Assembly (NCBI GenBank): GCA_910585525.1
Contig: CAJUFR010000068.1
Location: 1 to 10,239, forward strand
DNA length: 10,239 nt
Reading direction: 5' to 3'
Source of the DNA: an uncultured Angelakisella sp.
GTDB lineage: Bacteria; Bacillota; Clostridia; Oscillospirales; Ruminococcaceae
Part shown: positions 5,583-10,239 of the stretch, in pieces
Numbering within the stretch: the stretch's first letter is position 1
Layout: the number at the start of each line of letters is the position of its first letter
Notes under the pieces: generated by a model
What the model was told of the DNA's origin: nothing
The model's input: only the letters and a program-made list of their open reading frames with translations
The model's database searches: none
Translations under genes and position numbers: made by a program

Positions 5583-5789
5583 ATGAATGTGACACTGAAG
5601 GTAGCCGGGATGCACTGCAACGGATGCTCCACCAACCTGGAGAAGATGCTGAACAAGCGGGAAGGGGTGCTCTCCGCCAAGGTGAGCCTGGAGGACGCCG
5701 CCGCCGTGGTGGAGTACGACGAGAGCAAGGTGGACCTGGCCGGGCTGCGGGAGGTCGTGGAGAACTGCGGGTTCGACGTGGCAGACTGA
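5583..5789 (+). CDS. copZ: copper chaperone CopZ (HMA domain protein)
   Basis: A 68-residue heavy-metal-associated (HMA, ferredoxin-like) domain protein that binds Cu(I) in the cytoplasm and hands it to CopA or to CsoR. The binding motif is GMHCNGC with C12 and C15, after the first strand VTLKVA. A third Cys lies at 62 in VENCGFD. The length is normal for CopZ. ATG 5583 is preferred because the domain begins there and AGAAAGAAGG lies about 9 nt upstream. An in-frame ATG at 5517 would overlap the csoR stop and add 22 residues unlike the family, running through the hairpin at 5531-5545. About half its positions are identical to the N-terminal domain of the CopA encoded next, so the two domains probably arose by duplication. 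Confidence 0.92.
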   Translation: MNVTLKVAGMHCNGCSTNLEKMLNKREGVLSAKVSLEDAAAVVEYDESKVDLAGLREVVENCGFDVAD

Positions 5790-5834
5790 CATCCTGGCAG
5801 TAGCCGCCATCAAGATAGAAAGGACCAACGCCCT

Positions 5835-8039
5835 ATGACCACAAAACAACTCCGCATCGGCGGCATGTACTGCGCCGCCTGCTCCGCCAACCTGGAGCGG
5901 GTGCTGAACCGCCGGGAAGGCATCCTTTCCGCCACGGTGAACATCGCCACCGAGATGGCCAGCGTCCAGTACGACGAGGCGGTCATCGGCATGGAGGGCA
6001 TCACCCAGGCGGTGGAGAACGCCGGCTTTGAGGTGGTGGCCGACGAGACCCCCGAGGAGACCGAGAAGCGCAAAAGCGGCCACTCCCACAGCCTGCGGGT
6101 CAGGCTCGTGGTGGCGATGGCCTTTGCGGTGCCGCTGTTTATCATCGCCATGGGTCCCATGATCTTCCCTGTCCCCATCGACCTCATGGCCCACAGCAAG
6201 GGGTACGCCCTGCTGCAATTCTTCCTCTGCCTGCCGGTGCTGGGGGCGGGGTACCAGTTCTACACCGTGGGCTACTCCCAGCTGCTGCGCCGCACCCCCA
6301 ACATGGATAGCCTGGTGGCCATCGGCACCACCGCCGCCTTCGTCTCCAGCGTCTACGGCATGGTCCGGGTGCTGGGGGGGGACGCCCACGCTGTCCACAG
6401 CCTCTACTTTGAGAGCGCCTCTATGATCATCGCCCTGGTGCTGCTGGGCAAGACGATGGAGGACCGCTCCAAGGGCCGCACCGGCGAATCCATCAAGCGT
6501 CTGATGGCCCTCTCCCCCAAGACCGCCCTGGTGGAGCGGGACGGGGCGGAGCGGGAGATCCCCCTGGAGCAGGTGAAGGTGGGGGACATCCTGCTGGTGA
6601 AGCCCGGGGCCAAGGTCCCCACCGACGGGGTGGTCCTCTCCGGGGGATCCTCGGTGGACGAGAGCATGCTCACCGGGGAGAGCATGCCGGTGGATAAGGC
6701 CCCCGGGGACAAGGTCACCGGGGCCACCATCAACCAGGGGGGCTTCCTGCGGGTCCGGGCCGACCGGATCGGCCGGGACACCGCCCTGGCCCAGATCATC
6801 AAGCTAGTGGAGGACGCCCAGGGCTCCAAGGCCCCCATCGCCCGGCTGGCGGACAAGGTGGCGGGGGTGTTCGTCCCGGTGGTGATGGCCATCGCCGCCG
6901 TCGCCGCCCTCCTCTGGCTGCTGGCGGGGAAGGAGGCGGGCTTCGCCCTCCAGGTGTTCATCTCGGTGCTGGTCATCGCCTGCCCCTGCGCCCTGGGGCT
7001 GGCCACCCCCACCGCCATCATGGTGGGCACCGGCAAGGGGGCCCAGAACGGCGTCCTCTTTAAGGACGCCCAGGCGCTGGAGACCGCTAGCCACGTCACC
7101 ACCGTCATCTTTGACAAGACCGGCACCATCACCCAGGGCAAGCCCCGGGTCACCGACCTGCTCCCTACCGAGGGGGTGGAGCAGAGCCAGCTGCTGCGGC
7201 TGGCCGCCTCCTGCGAGCGGGCCAGCGAGCACCCCCTGGGCCAGGCCATCGTCACCGCCGCCGTGGAAGGGGAACTGCCCCTGGCGGAGGTGGAGGGCTT
7301 CGCCTCGGTCACCGGCAAGGGGGTGATGGGCCGGGTGGAGGGCAAGGAGGTCAAGGTGGGCAGCGCCGCCTACCTGGGCCTGTCCAAGACCCAGGAGGCC
7401 GACCGCCTGGCCGCCGCCGGAAAGACCCCCATGCTGGTGACGGTGGACGGGGCCTACGCCGGGGTCATCGCCGTGGCGGACGTGGTGAAGGAGGACAGCA
7501 AGGCCGCCATCCGGGCCCTGGAGGAGATGGGGGTCCGCACCGCCATGATCACCGGGGACAACCAAAAGACCGCCGGGGCCATCGCCCGGGAGGTGGGCCT
7601 TTCCACCGTCTTTGCCGAGGTGCTGCCCCAGGACAAGGCCCGGTACGTCAAGGAGTTGATGGACAAGGGGGAGAAGGTGGCCATGGTAGGGGACGGCATC
7701 AACGACGCCCCCGCCCTGACCCAGGCGGATGTGGGCATCGCCATCGGCAGCGGCACCGACGTCGCCATCGAGGCCGCCGACGTGGTGCTGGTAAAGAGTT
7801 CCATCCAGGACGTGGTCACCGCCCTGAAGCTGGGCCGGGCCACCATCCGCAACGTCAAGCAGAACCTCTTTTGGGCCTTCTGCTACAACACCCTGGGCAT
7901 CCCGGTGGCGGCGGGGCTGCTGTACCTCTTTGGCGGGCCGCTGCTGGACCCCATGCTGGGGGCCGCCGCCATGAGCCTTTCCAGTGTCTCGGTGGTCACA
8001 AACGCCCTTAGACTGAATGCCTTTGATCCGAACAAGTAA
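5835..8039 (+). CDS. copA: Cu(I)-exporting P1B-type ATPase CopA
   Basis: A 734-residue membrane pump that uses ATP to move Cu(I) out of the cell. Domains in order: one N-terminal HMA metal-binding domain with GMYCAAC (C13, C16); a basic His-containing linker; four membrane helices at about 88-205; the actuator domain with TGES (280-283); the CPC ion-binding motif (383-385) in the sixth helix; the phosphorylation site DKTGT with D427; SEHPLG with H466; TGDN (573-576); GDGINDAP with D620; and the last two helices with the YN (CYNTLG) and MxxSS (MSLSSVSVV) motifs of the Cu(I) subclass. All catalytic residues are present. It has a single HMA domain, while many Firmicute CopA proteins have two. 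AAAGGA precedes the ATG at 5835. Copper is favoured over silver from the csoR and copZ neighbours, though such pumps often carry both. Confidence 0.97.
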   Translation: MTTKQLRIGGMYCAACSANLERVLNRREGILSATVNIATEMASVQYDEAVIGMEGITQAVENAGFEVVADETPEETEKRKSGHSHSLRVRLVVAMAFAVPLFIIAMGPMIFPVPIDLMAHSKGYALLQFFLCLPVLGAGYQFYTVGYSQLLRRTPNMDSLVAIGTTAAFVSSVYGMVRVLGGDAHAVHSLYFESASMIIALVLLGKTMEDRSKGRTGESIKRLMALSPKTALVERDGAEREIPLEQVKVGDILLVKPGAKVPTDGVVLSGGSSVDESMLTGESMPVDKAPGDKVTGATINQGGFLRVRADRIGRDTALAQIIKLVEDAQGSKAPIARLADKVAGVFVPVVMAIAAVAALLWLLAGKEAGFALQVFISVLVIACPCALGLATPTAIMVGTGKGAQNGVLFKDAQALETASHVTTVIFDKTGTITQGKPRVTDLLPTEGVEQSQLLRLAASCERASEHPLGQAIVTAAVEGELPLAEVEGFASVTGKGVMGRVEGKEVKVGSAAYLGLSKTQEADRLAAAGKTPMLVTVDGAYAGVIAVADVVKEDSKAAIRALEEMGVRTAMITGDNQKTAGAIAREVGLSTVFAEVLPQDKARYVKELMDKGEKVAMVGDGINDAPALTQADVGIAIGSGTDVAIEAADVVLVKSSIQDVVTALKLGRATIRNVKQNLFWAFCYNTLGIPVAAGLLYLFGGPLLDPMLGAAAMSLSSVSVVTNALRLNAFDPNK

Positions 8040-8048
8040 GGAGTGCCC

Positions 8049-8744
8049 ATGCGATACGAAAAAGTCCAGATGGCCACCTTCCTGGAGCGGCCCAACCGGT
8101 TCATCGCCCGGTGCCGGATGTTTGACGGCAGCATCCAGGAGAGCCACGTCCCCAACACCGGCCGGTGCAGGGAACTGCTGGTCCCCGGCTGCCGGGTGTT
8201 CCTCCGGTTCCACGACGACCCCCGGCGCAAGACCCGCCACACCCTCATCGCCGTGGATAAAAACGGCCTGCTCATCAACATGGACAGCCAGGCCCCCAAC
8301 CGGGTGGTGGAGGAGGCGCTGGCAAGCGGCGCCCTCTCCCTCACCCGCCAGCCCCCCACCCTGATCCGCCGGGAGGCCGCCTACCACGACAGCCGCCTGG
8401 ACTTCTACCTGGAGGCCCCGGGGGAGCGGGTCTACGTGGAGGTGAAGGGGGTGACCCTGGAGGAAAACGGCGTGGTCCGCTTCCCCGACGCCCCCACCGC
8501 CCGGGGCCTGCGGCACATCCGGGAACTGGAGCGGGCGGCCCGGGAGGGCCACGGGGCGGCGGTGGTGTTCGTGGTGCAGATGGACCGGGCGGACTGGTTC
8601 GCCCCCAACGACGCCACCCAGCCGGAGTTCGGCCAGGCCCTGCGGGAGGCCCAGGCCGCCGGGGTGCGGCTCATCGCCCGCTGCTGCGACGTCACCCCGC
8701 TGAAGATCGAATTGGCGAAAGAAATTCCCGTCCGGCTGAAATAA
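8049..8744 (+). CDS. sfsA: SfsA family nuclease (sugar fermentation stimulation protein homologue)
   Basis: A 231-residue protein of the SfsA family, which has an N-terminal OB-like domain and a PD-(D/E)xK nuclease-like C-terminal domain. E. coli SfsA was first linked to maltose metabolism, and the family is now usually annotated as a DNA/RNA nuclease. Motifs seen are FLERPNRFIAR (11-21), SHVPNTGRC (32-40), RLDF with D118, VEVKG with E131 and K133, FPDAPTARG (145-153) and HIRELE (156-161), so the likely catalytic set is complete. ATG 8049 is chosen: AAGGAG (8038-8043) ends 5 nt upstream, while the GTG at 8043 overlaps that site. It follows copA by only 9 nt and a strong terminator follows it, so it should be transcribed as the last gene of the copper operon. 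No functional link to copper is known to me. Confidence 0.95.
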   Translation: MRYEKVQMATFLERPNRFIARCRMFDGSIQESHVPNTGRCRELLVPGCRVFLRFHDDPRRKTRHTLIAVDKNGLLINMDSQAPNRVVEEALASGALSLTRQPPTLIRREAAYHDSRLDFYLEAPGERVYVEVKGVTLEENGVVRFPDAPTARGLRHIRELERAAREGHGAAVVFVVQMDRADWFAPNDATQPEFGQALREAQAAGVRLIARCCDVTPLKIELAKEIPVRLK

Positions 8745-8766
8745 TTGGAACGTTTCTGTCGTTTAT

Positions 8767-8812
8767 ATAGAGGAAGAGGCTGTGAAGAAAAAGCCCTTCC
8801 TCTATTGCTTTT
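8767..8812 (+). terminator. intrinsic terminator of the copper operon
   Basis: ATAGAGGAAGAGGCT (8767-8781) pairs with AGCCCTTCCTCTAT (8792-8805), a 14-bp stem with one bulged base and a 10-nt A-rich loop. TGCTTTT follows. It lies 22 nt after the sfsA stop and marks the end of the csoR-copZ-copA-sfsA transcript. Confidence 0.9.
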
Positions 8813-8884
8813 CCCCCGAAAAAATTCCAGGAAATTTCTGGACCGCGCAGGAAAAACGGGGAAAAACCGCACTATATGGTAGAG

Positions 8885-8914
8885 GCCCCCCGCCGGGACA
8901 GCATATGCGGGGGC
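8885..8914. repeat. GC-rich inverted repeat upstream of the secreted protein promoter
   Basis: GCCCCC (8885-8890) pairs with GGGGGC (8909-8914), extended by GC (8892-8893) with GC (8907-8908) around one unpaired base. It ends directly against the -35 region of the promoter for the last gene. No T tract follows in the plus direction. It could be an operator or a transcription barrier; the role is not known. Confidence 0.45.
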
Positions 8915-8943
8915 TGGTCAAGAGGGAAAAGATTTGGTATAAT
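8915..8943 (+). promoter_or_regulatory. extended -10 promoter of the secreted protein gene
   Basis: TGGTATAAT (8935-8943) is a perfect -10 hexamer with the TG extension. The -35 is weak (TGGTCA, 8915-8920, 17-bp spacer), which the extended -10 would compensate. Transcription would start near 8950, leaving a leader of about 55 nt with AAAGGAGG before the ATG at 9005. Confidence 0.8.
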
Positions 8944-9004
8944 AGACAGGCAGAAGGTCCACCCTCCGGGGTTTTTGGGAAAGGTGTACAAAGGAGGTAT
9001 CGCG

Positions 9005-10239
9005 ATGAAAGGGAAGAAAAAGCTGCTCTCCGTCCTGCTGGCCGCCGCGCTGGTCGGGCAGATGGGGGTCGTGGTGGGGATGGGGGAGGAAACTGCCCCA
9101 TCGTGTAGTCATGAAAGACCTGCGAACAAGGTATGCCAGGATGGGGTACACTTTATAGCTGCTGGAGAGGGCGGCTTGCTTCAAGGTGCAGTAGGAACAA
9201 ATTACTATTATCCCAAGGCAGGAAATATTGTCAACTGTGCTGGAAGTGCAAGCAACATTATTATTTTTGAAACGCTTCCAGATGCAAAAGATGATAAAGC
9301 GATAACAATAATCGACTTTAATGAAAACTGCACGATCTATATTCCCAAAGGGGTCACTTCCACAGATTTGATCGATGGTACAAATATAGATGAAATAGAA
9401 GATATTGCACAATTAGAGCCTGTTGATGAAGATGCCCGTAAACTGTCTATTGGCGGAAAATGCGAAGTAATTGTAAAAGATAATAACAGCGGTGCTTATT
9501 TGGGCGAAAAAATCGAGCCTAAGAATTTGCCGGGAAATTTGGCGGTATCTACTCCAAAAGAGGAAAACGGAAAAGTTAAGGTCAGCTTACAAAACGCCGC
9601 CGGAGCACAGGACAGCTATGTCTACAACTGGGAAGTAAAGAAAAATGGTGAAATTGTACCTGTTACCGAAAAGACAGACACGATAGAACTTTTTATTGAA
9701 GAAGGTAAATACGAATATAATTGCACCGTTATAGACGGAGCAGGCAGAAAAGCCGCTGCGGCAAAGCCATTTGTCAAAGAAATCGGCTGTGCATATAAAC
9801 CCACATTCGCTGATAACATAAAAGCAACCGTTTCCAAAGCAGACAATACAAACATTGACTGGACCACCAGCGTGCCCTTTGAATTGGCTGCCGATGACAC
9901 AGCAACCTATGTATTTACATTTAGCGACGCAGCAACCTATGCGGGCGAGTACTGCGACACAACAGACGGGGTCTATCACGGCTATACAACCGTGTGGGCT
10001 AAAAATGGGGACCTTCCGATTGGCGTTTCCCTGGAAAACAACCAGTTGACTGTAAAAGCTGGCGAGGTTGTGACCGGCGAACAGCAGGTGAAACTTACTG
10101 TTTCCGTGGGGAAAGTGGACAGTGAAGGTTTCAAAACCAGCATCACCAAGAATGATGTTGTCTTTACCATAATAAAGGCAGAACAGGAAAAGATCGACCC
10201 GCCCGAAAATCCAGACCCTGAGAACCCGGACCCCGAAAA
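9005..10239 (+). CDS. secreted surface protein of unknown function, cut by window edge
   Basis: The frame opens at ATG 9005 after a strong AAAGGAGG and has no stop codon before the right edge, giving at least 411 residues. The N-terminus is a clear Sec signal peptide: basic MKGKKK, then the hydrophobic LLSVLLAAALVGQMGVVVGM, with cleavage likely around 22-30. No lipobox Cys is seen. The mature part is rich in beta-strand-like stretches, Asp, Thr and Lys, with scattered Cys (CSHERPANKVC near the start). A segment at about 190-255 (KVKVSLQNAAGAQDSYVYNW... YEYNCTVIDGAGRKAA) looks like an Ig-like or PKD-like domain, but I cannot name a family securely. The visible end is the linker DPPENPDPENPDPE, typical of a wall-spanning spacer, so an anchor or repeat region probably follows. 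The signal peptide codons are GC-rich like the host, while from about 9105 on the gene is strikingly AT-rich, which suggests mosaic origin. Confidence 0.85.
   Translation, partial: MKGKKKLLSVLLAAALVGQMGVVVGMGEETAPSCSHERPANKVCQDGVHFIAAGEGGLLQGAVGTNYYYPKAGNIVNCAGSASNIIIFETLPDAKDDKAITIIDFNENCTIYIPKGVTSTDLIDGTNIDEIEDIAQLEPVDEDARKLSIGGKCEVIVKDNNSGAYLGEKIEPKNLPGNLAVSTPKEENGKVKVSLQNAAGAQDSYVYNWEVKKNGEIVPVTEKTDTIELFIEEGKYEYNCTVIDGAGRKAAAAKPFVKEIGCAYKPTFADNIKATVSKADNTNIDWTTSVPFELAADDTATYVFTFSDAATYAGEYCDTTDGVYHGYTTVWAKNGDLPIGVSLENNQLTVKAGEVVTGEQQVKLTVSVGKVDSEGFKTSITKNDVVFTIIKAEQEKIDPPENPDPENPDPE

Noticed and set aside
5337..6398. 353-codon minus-strand open frame opposite csoR, copZ and copA
   Set aside because: It crosses three real genes and their intergenic gaps and has no ribosome binding site or recognisable motif; it is a shadow frame.
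6804..8552. 582-codon minus-strand open frame opposite copA and sfsA
   Set aside because: It spans two well-identified plus-strand genes and encodes a Gly/His/Gln/Val-rich, repetitive sequence without any domain, which is typical of antisense frames in GC-rich genes.
8957..8978. Possible attenuator in the leader of the secreted protein gene (ACCC, TCCG loop, GGGT, T tract)
   Set aside because: The stem is only about 4 bp, too weak for a terminator call without comparative support.
8782..9108. 108-codon plus-strand frame between sfsA and the secreted protein
   Set aside because: It starts inside the terminator hairpin and overlaps the signal peptide region of the secreted protein in another frame; the composition is Arg/Gly rich with no similarity to a known protein.
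9899..9945. Short direct repeat (AGCAACCTATG, twice, 30 nt apart)
   Set aside because: It encodes a repeated ATY tripeptide in a beta-rich segment; only two copies of 11 bases are present, too little to call a repeat array or a recombination site.
8918..9979. Minus-strand frames opposite the secreted protein (8918-9412, 9587-9979, 9622-9900)
   Set aside because: The plus frame from 9005 is open throughout with a promoter, ribosome binding site and signal peptide; the minus frames are Cys/Phe-rich shadows without translation signals.

Overview
The window looks like chromosomal DNA from a GC-rich anaerobic Firmicute, most likely a gut Clostridia member of the Oscillospiraceae/Flavonifractor type. 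The grounds are very GC-rich codons (GCC, CTG, GGC, CGG), strong AAGGAGG-type ribosome binding sites, near-consensus sigma-A promoters, an ATP-dependent PEP carboxykinase, a CsoR-regulated copper operon and a Gram-positive style secreted protein. The genus assignment is inference.

Layout from left to right. (1) The N-terminal 60% or so of pckA lies on the minus strand and runs off the left edge. (2) After a divergent intergenic region, a plus-strand group carries tsaD (tRNA t6A synthesis), a DUF1963/YwqG-like gene, a GyrI-like ligand-binding domain gene with its own MerR-type promoter (19-bp spacer), and a small orphan gene of lower GC. (3) A compact three-gene operon (small membrane protein, XRE/Cro-type regulator, small membrane protein) is joined by two ATGA stop/start overlaps and driven by one promoter flanked by two related operator dyads. 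(4) A copper homeostasis operon follows: csoR, copZ and copA, with sfsA directly behind copA, closed by a strong intrinsic terminator. (5) A separate promoter drives a long secreted protein gene that runs off the right edge. Its promoter and signal peptide have host-like GC content, but the rest is much more AT-rich, and it ends in a Pro/Glu/Asp/Asn linker.

The copper operon is the clearest working unit. CsoR should repress the promoter at 5147-5175 until Cu(I) binds, CopZ carries Cu(I), and CopA exports it. The XRE/membrane-protein operon has the layout of a self-repressed unit of unknown function. The best leads for new biology are that operon with its paired operators, the MerR-type promoter in front of a GyrI-like protein that has no DNA-binding domain, a CsoR-region motif repeated before copZ, and the mosaic secreted protein at the right end. 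No rRNA, tRNA, CRISPR array, transposase or integrase was seen.
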